The position numbers were made by a program, and so were the translations under genes. The notes below the pieces were generated by a model, which did no database searches, had not been told where the DNA came from, and worked only from the letters and a program-made list of their open reading frames with translations. This document shows, in pieces, positions 1 through 8,451 of a stretch of DNA of 64,000 nt. The stretch is from positions 1-64,000 of the forward strand of contig CAFBRK010000330.1 of NCBI GenBank assembly GCA_903231505.1, given 5' to 3'. Source of the stretch: Olavius algarvensis associated proteobacterium Delta 3 (lineage in GTDB: Bacteria; Desulfobacterota; Desulfobacteria; Desulfobacterales; CAFBRK01). How positions within the stretch are numbered: position 1 is the first letter of the stretch; the number at the start of each line of letters is the position of its first letter.

Positions 1-4
1 AAAA

Positions 5-745
5 ATGATGTATGAAGAACGGACCTATCGCCATCTGCTCGATCCAGGGCACCTGGTCACATTTCAGGTTCGGGTCAAAGAGACCGATCTGCTGATCCAT
101 GCCGCCCGCCCCATGGAAGAACGGACGCGGGAACTGGTGTTGCGACAGCGCAGATATCTGGAACAATTCATTTCCACATATCCGGAATTCGCCACGACCC
201 TGGTGCCCTGGCCCCGTAATGATCCGGCACCGGAAATCGTCTCCCGCATGATTGATGCCGGACGGAAAGCCGGAGTCGGTCCCATGGCTGCGGTGGCCGG
301 CGCGGTGGCCGAATCCGTCGGACAGGCCCTCCTTCAGGAAGTGGATGAAGTCATCGTGGAAAATGGCGGGGATGTGTTTATTCAGACCAACAGCGCCCTG
401 ACCGTCGGCATTTATGCCGGGGATTCTCCCTTGAGCCACACGACCGGTCTGACGATTCCGGCCCTGGCAGAACCCCTTTCCGTTTGCACATCATCGGGTA
501 CGGTCGGTCATTCCTTGAGCCTGGGAAACGCCGACGCGGTCTGTGTGGTATCCCGCTGGTGCGCCCTGGCGGATGCCGCTGCCACGGCCATCGGCAACCA
601 TGTCAGGTCGGCGGCGGACATCCGAAATGCAATTGAAGAAGCCCGACAAATCGATGGATTAAACGGGGGAGTAATTATCGTTGGGGATACTCTGGGCGTC
701 TGGGGAACCGTGGAACTGGTCGCCCTCGGCGGAAAAAAGGCTTGA
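5..745 (+). CDS. UPF0280 family (ApbE-like) protein
   Basis: This 246-residue protein matches the UPF0280 family, which is related to the ApbE flavin transferase fold; its reaction is not established. The diagnostic stretches are a Gly/Ala-rich VGPMAAVAGA segment (residues 91-100), an ENGGDVF motif (119-125) and a CTSSGTVGHS stretch near residue 160, all of which line the nucleotide-binding cleft in ApbE-like proteins. No signal peptide is seen, so it is probably cytoplasmic. The ATG lies five bases from the window edge, so its ribosome binding site and any upstream operon partner are outside view. Family assignment is firm; function is unknown. Confidence 0.88.
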   Translation: MMYEERTYRHLLDPGHLVTFQVRVKETDLLIHAARPMEERTRELVLRQRRYLEQFISTYPEFATTLVPWPRNDPAPEIVSRMIDAGRKAGVGPMAAVAGAVAESVGQALLQEVDEVIVENGGDVFIQTNSALTVGIYAGDSPLSHTTGLTIPALAEPLSVCTSSGTVGHSLSLGNADAVCVVSRWCALADAAATAIGNHVRSAADIRNAIEEARQIDGLNGGVIIVGDTLGVWGTVELVALGGKKA

Positions 746-958
746 GTTTCCGGTGGGAAAAGGATAGATTTCAAAGCATTAAACACAGCTGCAGGTTTCC
801 AGCGGGTGCAGGAAGATACCCACGGCAACCGTCCATGACGGAGTTCAGCCATTCACCGCAGTGTCTGAAAGGTGCCCGGCGTGCTGGCCGGATTCTGGAA
901 CTGCCTTCGGGAGGTGGTGATCGTCCAGAGATTCACCGCCGGGGGCGAGAGGAGTGAG

Positions 959-1378
959 ATGAAAAAAGTCAAATGGATCTTCTGGCTTCTTGTAATCGGG
1001 TTCGTTGGGTTGATCATCTTTCAGAATCAGGGCTACTTCCTCGACAAACAGCAGCTGGGCATCGACGTGTACTTCAAGCAGTACCAGACACCGATATTTG
1101 CCAACGGCGTGCTCTTTCTGGCTTGCTTTCTGATCGGCTTTCTCCTGGCGTATATTTTGAGCCTGTCCGAGCGATTCAAATCCGGGAGAACCATTCGGAA
1201 ATTGAACGAATCCATTCAAGACCATTTAGAGCAAATGGCCATGCTGAAGCGGGAGATGGACTCGATAAAGGCCGCCTCGGTTCAAACGCCTGAGCCCGTG
1301 ACGGTCATAGAAGAAGAATCCCCTCTTATATCGGAGGCTGAACCCGCTGTCCCTGAGGAGAAGGAAAGCCAAGAATAA
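959..1378 (+). CDS. LapA-domain (DUF1049) inner-membrane protein
   Basis: The product has about 139 residues with a hydrophobic segment at the very N-terminus (WIFWLLVIGFVGLIIF), a short periplasmic loop containing FKQYQTP, and a second membrane segment (GVLFLACFLIGFLLAYILSL) followed by a charged coiled-coil tail. This two-helix plus coiled-coil plan is that of LapA/YciS proteins, which help assemble lipopolysaccharide or other envelope components. The ATG at 959 is preceded by GAGGAG at good spacing and is preferred over an in-frame GTG/ATG further upstream that would add an unlikely 29-residue leader. The C-terminal tail is acidic and proline-rich. It stands alone between UPF0280 and mutS. 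Confidence 0.72.
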   Translation: MKKVKWIFWLLVIGFVGLIIFQNQGYFLDKQQLGIDVYFKQYQTPIFANGVLFLACFLIGFLLAYILSLSERFKSGRTIRKLNESIQDHLEQMAMLKREMDSIKAASVQTPEPVTVIEEESPLISEAEPAVPEEKESQE

Positions 1379-1563
1379 AATACATACAGCCAATCCCGAG
1401 TCCGAAATGACCCTTGTCGAAAGGAGGCAACAGAACCATCCACCCCAAGTCCGTTTCGAACGGGCCTGAAGAGGCTTTGAAATGCTCCGTGCTTCAACGC
1501 CATCAATTGCTTCCCACGAATCGACCGCCAACCCCATCATCACATCGAGTCGTTTCTAAATCC

Positions 1564-4203
1564 ATGAGTGCCGGCAAAATAACCCCCATGCTTCAGCAGT
1601 ACCTCTCTATCAAGGAGGAGTATCCGAGCGTGCTGCTCTTTTACCGGATGGGCGATTTTTACGAGCTGTTCTTTGAAGACGCCCGCACGGCCGCACGTGA
1701 ACTGGAGATTACCCTGACATCCCGCAACAAAAGGGATAAAACCCCCATACCCATGTGCGGTGTTCCGGTGCGAGCGGTTCAGGGGTATATTGCCCGGCTG
1801 ATCGACAAGGGCTACAAGGTGGCCATCTGCGAACAAACCGAGGATCCGGCCGCCGCGAAGGGCCTGGTCCGGCGGGAAGTTGTCCGGGTCATTACCCCCG
1901 GCATGATTCTGGAAAACGAATTTTTAGACGCCAGAGCCAATAACTATATCCTTTCTATGGTGCGAGGTAATGGGTCCGCCGGGCTCGCGTATCTCGACAT
2001 CTCAACGGGCACCTTTCGACTGGCGGAATCCGAAGATCTGGAAGCGGTTATCGAAGAAACGTTCAGAATAGCCCCAAGCGAAGTTTTGCTTCCGGAAACG
2101 GCCCGATCCGATCACTTTTACGGACCGCTACTGAAGCGAACGGAAAGCAACGCGATCACCTATTTAAAAGACAGTTCCTTTGATTTCAGCAGAAACCGCG
2201 AGCGCCTGATAAAACAATTCCGGACCCGGTCCCTGGAAGGATATGGGTGTGAACACATGCGGTCGGGGATCCGTGCAGCGGGTGCCCTGGTATTCTATAT
2301 TCGTGAGACCCAGAAACAGGATGTGGGCCACCTGTCGGGACTTGAAAGCTATTCACTCGACAGCTATCTGCTGATCGACGAGGTCAGCTGCCGAAATTTG
2401 GAGCTGACCACCAATCTCAGAACCGGAGGCCGACGGGGAACACTGCTGGCCATACTGGATCGCACCGTAACCTCCATGGGCGCCCGGCTTCTCAAGCATT
2501 GGATGCGCTATCCGCTGCTCGATGCACAGAAGATACAGAACCGTCTGGATGCAGTGGAAACGGCCAAGCAAGCTGCGGGTGTCCGGGCCAACCTCCGGGA
2601 GTCGTTAAAATCCATCTATGATCTGGAACGCTTGTCCAGCAAGATCACCATGGGGCATGGCAACGCCCGGGACCTGACGGCGCTGAAACGATCCATTTTT
2701 GCGGTGCCCGGGATCCGATCGGAGTTATCGCATCTGGACACACAGCTGTTCCGATGGAAGATCGCTGAAGACCGTCTCATGGCGATCGCCGGATGTATCG
2801 ATGCGGCCATCCGTGAAGATGCGCCACCGACAATCCATGACGGTGGCATAATCAAATCTGGATTTGATGCCCAGCTCGATGAATTGATCCAGATCAGCCG
2901 GGATGGTAAAGGATGGCTTGCCCGACTCGAGGTCAAAGAGAAAGAGAAGACCGGAATTCCGTCCTTGAAGGTCCGGTACAACAAGGTCTTTGGATACTAT
3001 ATTGAAGTGCCGAAGGCCCGATCGGAATCGGTCCCGGAAAACTATGTGCGCAAACAGACACTGGTCAATGCCGAGCGATACCTTACAGAGGAATTGAAAG
3101 AGTTCGAAGCCAAGGTCCTGGGCGCCGAAGAACGACGGGCCGCTTTAGAATACCAGATATTCAGCGATATTCGCCGAGGAATCGCAGAGGAGCACCTTCC
3201 ATTGCAGCAGGCAGCCCGTTGCATTGCCCGGCTGGACACCCTCCTGGCCTTGGCGGAGATTGCCGATCAGGAGGATTACACGCGTCCGGTTATCAACCCG
3301 GACGGCCGGATCCATGTGGAGGATGGACGACACCCGGTAGTGGAAAAAATGCTTGCCGGAGAGCGGTTCGTTCCCAACTCCATTGATATGGACAATGACA
3401 CACACCAGGTCCTTATCATCACCGGGCCGAACATGGCGGGAAAATCGACCATCCTTCGCCAGGTGGCGCTCACGGTGATTATGGCCCAGATGGGGGCGTT
3501 TGTCCCGGCTCGGGAAGCGAGCACCTGTGTTGTTGACCGCATTTTTACCCGCGTCGGTGCCCTGGACAATTTGTCCCAGGGGCAGAGCACCTTTATGGTG
3601 GAAATGGAAGAGACAGCCAATATTTTGAATAACGCGACGCCGCACAGCCTGGTCATCATGGATGAAATCGGCAGGGGCACCAGCACCTTTGACGGGCTCA
3701 GTATCGCCTGGGCGGTAGCGGAATATCTCCACGGCTTGAAGGAGCGCGGGGTCAAGACACTGTTTGCGACCCACTATCATGAACTGACGCGTCTGGAGGA
3801 CGCCCACCAACGGGTTCGCAATTTCAACATCGCTGTGAAAGAATGGAACGACGAGATAATTTTTCTACGAAAACTGGTTCCGGGGGGAACCAACCGCAGT
3901 TACGGGATTCAGGTCGCCCGTCTGGCAGGCCTCCCAGGCCGTGTCATCCAGAGGGCCAAAAAAATACTTTTCGCCATTGAAAGCGGAGAGGACTGCCCGG
4001 CTGCATCGCCGGCCTTGGGGGACGACACCCGCTTCGAGGACCCGGAGCAGATGCAGCTCAACCTGTTTCGAACACCGGACCAGGTCGTGTTGGACCGGCT
4101 GAAACAGCTGGACATATCTTCGATGACACCGCTGGAGGCCCTCAACATGTTGAATGAACTTCAGAAAGCCGCCAATCGAAAAGAGGAAAAGGACGGATCG
4201 TGA
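1564..4203 (+). CDS. mutS: DNA mismatch repair protein MutS
   Basis: MutS recognises mismatches and starts methyl-independent or MutL-dependent excision repair in the cytoplasm. From the ATG at 1564 the protein has 879 residues, the normal length. It starts with the typical TPMLQQYLSIKEEYP, and the mismatch-wedging Phe-x-Glu is F32-Y33-E34. The C-terminal ATPase has Walker A GPNMAGKST at 621-629 and Walker B MDEIGRG around D700-E701, followed by the helix-turn-helix ending. The frame is open for another 50 codons upstream from a TTG, with an AAGGAGG at 1421-1427, but that extension has no family resemblance. The TGA stop overlaps the GTG start of the next gene, so the two are translationally coupled. 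Confidence 0.97.
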   Translation: MSAGKITPMLQQYLSIKEEYPSVLLFYRMGDFYELFFEDARTAARELEITLTSRNKRDKTPIPMCGVPVRAVQGYIARLIDKGYKVAICEQTEDPAAAKGLVRREVVRVITPGMILENEFLDARANNYILSMVRGNGSAGLAYLDISTGTFRLAESEDLEAVIEETFRIAPSEVLLPETARSDHFYGPLLKRTESNAITYLKDSSFDFSRNRERLIKQFRTRSLEGYGCEHMRSGIRAAGALVFYIRETQKQDVGHLSGLESYSLDSYLLIDEVSCRNLELTTNLRTGGRRGTLLAILDRTVTSMGARLLKHWMRYPLLDAQKIQNRLDAVETAKQAAGVRANLRESLKSIYDLERLSSKITMGHGNARDLTALKRSIFAVPGIRSELSHLDTQLFRWKIAEDRLMAIAGCIDAAIREDAPPTIHDGGIIKSGFDAQLDELIQISRDGKGWLARLEVKEKEKTGIPSLKVRYNKVFGYYIEVPKARSESVPENYVRKQTLVNAERYLTEELKEFEAKVLGAEERRAALEYQIFSDIRRGIAEEHLPLQQAARCIARLDTLLALAEIADQEDYTRPVINPDGRIHVEDGRHPVVEKMLAGERFVPNSIDMDNDTHQVLIITGPNMAGKSTILRQVALTVIMAQMGAFVPAREASTCVVDRIFTRVGALDNLSQGQSTFMVEMEETANILNNATPHSLVIMDEIGRGTSTFDGLSIAWAVAEYLHGLKERGVKTLFATHYHELTRLEDAHQRVRNFNIAVKEWNDEIIFLRKLVPGGTNRSYGIQVARLAGLPGRVIQRAKKILFAIESGEDCPAASPALGDDTRFEDPEQMQLNLFRTPDQVVLDRLKQLDISSMTPLEALNMLNELQKAANRKEEKDGS

Positions 4204-6326
4204 GACAAGTTGCGACAGCATTATATTCCGGAGTCGGAACGTGGTCATGGGCTACCCCGGCGCGCTGCTGCGCAGCGGTGCTGTTTCTCGGTATCCTGTT
4301 AACGCCCCTGGCGGATGCCGGAACATCCCCTCGGCAGCAGTATTATTCAGCCGAAGCCTGCTATCAAAACCTGAGAAAGAACCCGGACCGGATGAAGTAC
4401 CGCCACAACTGGATGGCTTGCATCCGGAAGTTCGAGTCCATCTATCGTAGCGATCCGGATGGGCCATGGGCGGCCGCCGGATTGTACAGGAGCGGCAAGC
4501 TGTACCTGGCGCTCTACGGGAAAAGCGTTCTGGCTTCCGACAAGCAGGAGGCCATCGATATCTTTAATCGGATCGTCAAACGATTTCCGAAAAGCGCTTA
4601 TCGGACGAAAGCCGCCGCCGAACTTCGGGCGCTGAAACGCGGCACTCAACAGAAAAAGACAACAGCGAGACCCACGCCCCGGACATCCTCCTCGACCCGG
4701 GCAGAAGCCGGTGCCAAAGCCAAATATCTCACCGCGGATGCATGCTTTCGAAAACTCGACAAAGACACGAAAAAACAAAGATATCGAGAGCCCTGGATGG
4801 TATGTATCGATCAAGCCGAATCCGCGTATGCCCACGACCCGGACGGTGTCTGGGCCGCCGCCAGCCTCTATCTGACCGGACAGATGTATGAAGGCCTGCA
4901 TAAACGTTCATTTCAGAAGAGCGATGAGCACGAGGCATTGCTCCGCTATCGGAAAATTGTTCTGGAATTTCCAAAGAGCCGGTATCATCCCCGCGCCCGA
5001 AACGATATCGCGCGTATCACGGGAAAGAACCCGGCATCCCGAGCCTCACAAAAACCCGGCACGCCCATGTCACCTGCCGATGTTATTGCCCGTGAAAGCG
5101 ATGCATCACGCCGTCCCCCTTCCGAATCATATCGGGGAGCCGGGGGTGCTCCGGGTTCACCGGGCAGTCACCGTGGAGCGGTTTCCGTGACGGGCCTCCG
5201 TTTCTGGAGCAACCCGAATTACACGCGGGTCGTCATCGATGCCGATGATGATACGGCATATGTCCATCGGCTGCTAAAAAAGGATCCGGCCATCAATAAA
5301 CCGAAACGGCTGTTTGTCGATCTTTCCAACAGTCTTCTCGGTGAGAACATCGAGCGGACGGTTCCGATCAACGACAATCTGCTCAGCGACGTGCGGGCTG
5401 GCCAGCACACGCCGGACTCGGTGCGGGTTGTCATCGATATCAAGTCTTTTAAAACGTATAAAATCTTTTCCCTGAAGAATCCATTTCGGGTGGTGATTGA
5501 TGTCTGGGGAGAGTCGGGTGGCACCGGTAGCCGAAAGACCGCCGGAAGTGCTGTCGGAAACGGCAACGATCTTCCCCCAAGCGCCTTGGCCAAGCAGCTG
5601 GCCCTCGGGGTGCAGCGCATCGTTATCGATCCCGGCCACGGGGGGAGGGACTACGGTGCGCCGGGATACCTGAAGGGGGTTCATGAAAAGCAGATCGTGC
5701 TCAGCATCAGCAAGCGGCTGGCTAAAAAGATTCGCAAACAGCTGGGGTATGAGGTGATACTGACCCGCTCGAGCGACCGGTATATGACCCTCGAGGAACG
5801 CACGGCCCTGGCCAACACGAAAAACGCCGACCTGTTCATATCCATCCACACCAATTCCCACCGGGATCGACGGGCCTATGGGGTTGAAACCTACTTTCTG
5901 AACCTTGCCACCGACAATGAAGCGATTATGGTGGCCGCCATGGAAAATGCCACGTCAGAGAAAAACATCAGCGATCTGCAGACGATTCTCCTGGATCTCA
6001 TGCAGCATGCGAAGATCAACGAATCCAGTCGGCTGGCGGTACACGTTCAGGACTCCATGAACACACGGCTGAAGAAAAAGTACAGCCGCATCAAGAACAA
6101 GGGTGTCAAACAGGCGCCGTTTTATGTGCTCCTGGGGGCCCAGATGCCGGCCATTCTCATCGAGACATCGTTTATCAGCAACAAACGGGAGTGCAAGCGG
6201 CTGACGGATCCGGGCTACCAGGACGCCCTGGTCCAGGGGATCGTCAACGGGATAAAGAAATACATCAAAGAAATCAGCCCTACGACGGTGTACGCTCCCG
6301 ACCCCTCTGCCGAGCGGCAGGGGTGA
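4200..6326 (+). CDS. N-acetylmuramoyl-L-alanine amidase with AMIN domain (AmiC type)
   Basis: This periplasmic amidase cuts the amide between MurNAc and the stem peptide, usually for daughter-cell separation. The 708-residue protein has a signal peptide (AAVLFLGILLTPLADA), then two copies of a ~110-residue helical repeat (each with an EACY/DACF...SDPDGxWAAA...FPKS pattern), an AMIN septum-targeting domain at about 330-440, and a C-terminal Amidase_3 domain. The zinc ligands are H480 (in DPGHGG), E496 and H550 (SIHTN), and the catalytic Glu is E655 (LIETSF). The GTG start overlaps the mutS stop (GTGA). The duplicated N-terminal module is an addition to the E. coli AmiC plan and may bind wall or a partner protein; that part is inference. 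Confidence 0.93.
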   Translation: MRQVATALYSGVGTWSWATPARCCAAVLFLGILLTPLADAGTSPRQQYYSAEACYQNLRKNPDRMKYRHNWMACIRKFESIYRSDPDGPWAAAGLYRSGKLYLALYGKSVLASDKQEAIDIFNRIVKRFPKSAYRTKAAAELRALKRGTQQKKTTARPTPRTSSSTRAEAGAKAKYLTADACFRKLDKDTKKQRYREPWMVCIDQAESAYAHDPDGVWAAASLYLTGQMYEGLHKRSFQKSDEHEALLRYRKIVLEFPKSRYHPRARNDIARITGKNPASRASQKPGTPMSPADVIARESDASRRPPSESYRGAGGAPGSPGSHRGAVSVTGLRFWSNPNYTRVVIDADDDTAYVHRLLKKDPAINKPKRLFVDLSNSLLGENIERTVPINDNLLSDVRAGQHTPDSVRVVIDIKSFKTYKIFSLKNPFRVVIDVWGESGGTGSRKTAGSAVGNGNDLPPSALAKQLALGVQRIVIDPGHGGRDYGAPGYLKGVHEKQIVLSISKRLAKKIRKQLGYEVILTRSSDRYMTLEERTALANTKNADLFISIHTNSHRDRRAYGVETYFLNLATDNEAIMVAAMENATSEKNISDLQTILLDLMQHAKINESSRLAVHVQDSMNTRLKKKYSRIKNKGVKQAPFYVLLGAQMPAILIETSFISNKRECKRLTDPGYQDALVQGIVNGIKKYIKEISPTTVYAPDPSAERQG

Positions 6327-6409
6327 GGAAGGGATATTTTTCTTGACAAGATGCCGTACATGCCAAATAAATGATATCTCAAGCGTTTTTTAAGTTCATT
6401 GTTCCTTAA

Positions 6410-6470
6410 GACTCTGCGGTCAACGTTTTCATATGTCTGCAAACGGAACATATTTAGGACAACCACTATA
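6410..6470 (+). repeat. right-end fragment of the TATAG/CTATA MITE-like element
   Basis: The stretch ACTCTGCGGTCA...CATATGTCTGCAAACGG...ACCACTATA is nearly identical to the right end of the complete copy at 40077-40363. No matching left end is visible, so this looks like a truncated copy. It ends about 24 bases before the dodecin start codon. Confidence 0.6.
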
Positions 6471-6493
6471 ACCCCTGACGGAAGGAGGCGAAC

Positions 6494-6706
6494 ATGGCGG
6501 AAAGCGTGTATAAAATCATCGAATTGGTAGGGTCCAGTGACTCCTCATGGGAAGAGGCAGCCAAAGCTGCCGTGGAAACTGCCGGAAAAAGCCTCCGGGA
6601 TCTTCGCGTGGCGGAAGTCAGCAAGTTGGATATGAAAATCGAAGACGGAAAAGTTACTGCCTTCCGGGTGAGGGTTTCGTTATCGTTTAAATACGTGACC
6701 GGCTAA
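6494..6706 (+). CDS. dodecin (flavin-storage protein)
   Basis: Dodecins are ~70-residue proteins that assemble into hollow dodecamers and store or buffer flavins (riboflavin, FMN or FAD depending on the clade). This 70-residue product shows the family signature: VYKIIELVGSS at the first strand, SWEEAAKAAVETA in the helix, and VAEVSKLDMKIEDGKV in the following strands. Translation starts at ATG 6494 after a strong GAAGGAGG site. It is a single-gene unit closed by a strong intrinsic terminator. A truncated mobile repeat sits immediately upstream, so the promoter may lie in or before that repeat. Confidence 0.93.
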   Translation: MAESVYKIIELVGSSDSSWEEAAKAAVETAGKSLRDLRVAEVSKLDMKIEDGKVTAFRVRVSLSFKYVTG

Positions 6707-6761
6707 AGAGTCCGGCCGGTCAACCGGCCCTCTGTTAAAACACTTACCTGAGAACATCACC

Positions 6762-6812
6762 AAGGCGGTTACCTGCACGATACCTTTCGTGGCAGGTTAC
6801 CGCCTTTTTATT
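6762..6812 (+). terminator. rho-independent terminator after dodecin
   Basis: GGCGGTTACCTGC (6764-6776) pairs perfectly with GCAGGTTACCGCC (6792-6804), extended by AA/TT, with a 15-base loop and followed by a run of T residues. It closes the dodecin transcript. Confidence 0.92.
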
Positions 6813-6972
6813 TCCCCCTTTTTTGAATCCTGCCTTCACCGCATAAGAAAATGAATAAAAAAACGAGATTCACGATCCGTTGTGACCGGATCTGTCAAAC
6901 CCATTTGTTAGGGTGTCTGCCAGGATCATCGAACCCGGGTGCTTGGCGAAACCCCAACAGGAGGACGGATCC

Positions 6973-7137
6973 ATGACCAAAAGCGAGCATTTTACCGAGT
7001 ACCAGGACCGTTTTGAGTACAACGGCGGTACCATGATCGAGCACATCCGCAGCCAGAACAACCGTATTCTACGGCACGATTGGATCCTCTTCGACAGCGT
7101 GGAAGAGGCGCGGGAGTATTTCTACGAGCAGATTTAA
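6973..7137 (+). CDS. small hypothetical protein, 54 residues
   Basis: A 54-residue, soluble, charged protein begins at ATG 6973, seven bases after AGGAGGA. It contains FEYNGGTMIEHIRSQ and ends SVEEAREYFYEQI. An in-frame upstream start exists but lacks a ribosome binding site. No family is recognised. The composition (aromatic, acidic, no membrane segment) looks like a genuine small cytoplasmic protein. It lies alone downstream of the dodecin terminator, which implies its own promoter. Confidence 0.55.
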   Translation: MTKSEHFTEYQDRFEYNGGTMIEHIRSQNNRILRHDWILFDSVEEAREYFYEQI

Positions 7138-7383
7138 TCCGTTAGCCTGTCTGCCCGTTTGCCCGCAATCCTGTTTGCTGCAAAGTCCGGGTTACCGGGT
7201 TAGCCGGTTTATACTGAGCGAGCGGCTTGTGGGGTCGCAGGTCGAAGAGCGACCTGTAGGGTTGAAGTCCTGTTACAGAGGGACAAAGCCCCAAGCCCCA
7301 AGACGGGTTGGCCTGTCTGTCGGGGTGCCTTGTCCCGTTATTGCATGACGAGCCAATGCAGCAGCGTCGAAGGAGGCAATACT
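7138..7383 (+). other. gene-free stretch with hairpins
   Basis: No convincing gene is present. CAGGTCG (near 7225) pairs with CGACCTG across a five-base loop, and a GTCC/GGAC pair follows closely. The first 70 bases contain GTTAGCC/GTTTGCC words resembling the low-complexity array near 44.1 kb. The folded part might be a leader RNA of the small ORFs that follow, but no known RNA family was recognised. Confidence 0.35.
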
Positions 7384-7482
7384 TTGGAAGCGCGCTACCA
7401 AGCGACCGTTGTAGATTTTGGTAATTTGAAGGTTGTGGTGTTGTTTCGAATGTCGATATTCGAATGTCGCATTGAGACTTAG
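7384..7482 (+). CDS. possible micro-ORF, 32 residues
   Basis: A TTG start sits seven bases after a perfect AAGGAGG (7370-7376) and opens a 32-residue frame (begins MEARYQATVVDFG, ends ECRIET). The frame closes at TAG 7480, only 12 bases before the next micro-ORF, whose ribosome binding site directly follows the stop. The excellent ribosome binding site and tight spacing are the only support; no homology is recognised. It could be a leader peptide or a true small protein. Confidence 0.35.
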   Translation: MEARYQATVVDFGNLKVVVLFRMSIFECRIET

Positions 7483-7494
7483 GTGGGAGAACAT

Positions 7495-7590
7495 ATGCTC
7501 TGGAGACTCTTGGACGTGATGCTGGAATGCGCTTTTATGGCGTTGATCGTCATCATTGCAGTTCTCGGAACGTTGGCCTTTGGTTTATAA
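7495..7590 (+). CDS. possible small membrane protein, 31 residues
   Basis: ATG 7495 follows GGTGGGAGA and encodes a 31-residue peptide with one long hydrophobic run (CAFMALIVIIAVLGTLAFGL) to the C-terminus, preceded by MLWRLLDVMLE. This is a typical single-pass micro-protein. It directly follows another micro-ORF (7384-7482), so the pair may be a mini-operon. Function is unknown; single-pass peptides of this size serve as membrane-complex modulators or toxins, but nothing here decides between these. Confidence 0.42.
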   Translation: MLWRLLDVMLECAFMALIVIIAVLGTLAFGL

Positions 7591-7702
7591 CAGCGAATGG
7601 CTTCAGGCGCCCTACGCTCCATGACAACATTGGGTATACGTGTACCGCAGTACCGAATCATCGTCGCCCACAGAGCACTTCCGTTGCCGGAATATGGGCC
7701 TT

Positions 7703-8026
7703 TCACAAGGTATCTTTAGTCGGAAAACGGTCTTCAAAATCGGGCCTGTTCTCGACCAGATCGATGCCCGCAGCCGTAAGGGTGGCGGCAACGCCGGCAT
7801 GGGTGATGCACTCTGCAGACTTGTTGAGTTCAACGTAACCGCATTTCTCCAGGTAGACAATGTTCCAGTTCAACTCACGCGCTTCCGTTTCACAGGACTC
7901 TTCGATGTGACTCAGCTCAACCTGTGCAAAAGGCACTTCCTTGAACATCTCGTAAAGCAGTTCCAGAATACATCGCCGCAGCTTGACGTGAGGGATGTCA
8001 TCGGGCGTATCGCGAGATGTTTTCAT
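7703..8026 (-). CDS. small winged-helix-like protein coupled to YqeY
   Basis: The 107-residue product (start ATG 8026) has the helical pattern of a winged-helix fold: LRRCILELLYEMFKEVPFAQVELSHIEESC, then LNWNIVYLEKCGYVELN and a C-terminal AATLTAAGIDLVENRPDF. The phrase 'TxxGxDLVExxPxFEDRFP' is common to wHTH proteins at the end of replication/phage-like operons. The ATG overlaps the TGA of the preceding yqeY-like gene (ATGA), so translation is coupled. DNA binding is inferred from the fold pattern only; no specific family name is claimed. Confidence 0.65.
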   Translation of the reverse strand: MKTSRDTPDDIPHVKLRRCILELLYEMFKEVPFAQVELSHIEESCETEARELNWNIVYLEKCGYVELNKSAECITHAGVAATLTAAGIDLVENRPDFEDRFPTKDTL

Positions 8027-8421
8027 AACTTTCGGAGTATCTCCTTCACGCGGTTGCCGTCGGCGGCCGCACCAAAGTGTTTCATGATGGGTCCCATGGC
8101 CTGCATCTTGTTTTTGAACCGGCTGAAATCGATGTTCGCCGTAATCCAGTGTTGAATGTCTTCGTCGTCGGCCATCCGGGGAAGATAGCTCCGGAGAATG
8201 CAAAGATACCCGGATTCTTCGGCTGCGCCGCTTTTCTCGAGCAGTTCGGTTTCAGATTTCACCAGTTTTTTTATTATATTGATGATTTCCTCGTCGGAAA
8301 GCGTCTTTTTCGTTTGCCGGCCGAGTTCTCCCATGATTACGCGAATGGTGTTTTTGCGGGCGTCATCCCGTTCCCGCATGGCGGCAGTCAGGTCCTGTTT
8401 TAATGTTTCCTGCAATGACAT
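8023..8421 (-). CDS. GatB/YqeY domain protein
   Basis: The product of 132 residues matches the stand-alone YqeY family, which resembles the tail domain of the GatB subunit of tRNA amidotransferase. Typical features are the opening SLQETLKQDLTAAMRERD, then RVIMGELGRQ, a long helical middle and the end GPIMKHFGAAADGNRVKEIL. Members are often linked to tRNA quality or to rpsU-dnaG-rpoD regions, but that context is absent here. The downstream wHTH gene overlaps its stop codon. Cytoplasmic; the exact role is unknown. Confidence 0.9.
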   Translation of the reverse strand: MSLQETLKQDLTAAMRERDDARKNTIRVIMGELGRQTKKTLSDEEIINIIKKLVKSETELLEKSGAAEESGYLCILRSYLPRMADDEDIQHWITANIDFSRFKNKMQAMGPIMKHFGAAADGNRVKEILRKL

Positions 8422-8451
8422 GGTATCTCCGTAATGTTGACACGGCGTCGG

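Noticed and set aside
3145..3810. A 221-codon minus-strand frame inside mutS
   Set aside because: Shadow of the MutS ATPase domain; no independent start signal or motif.
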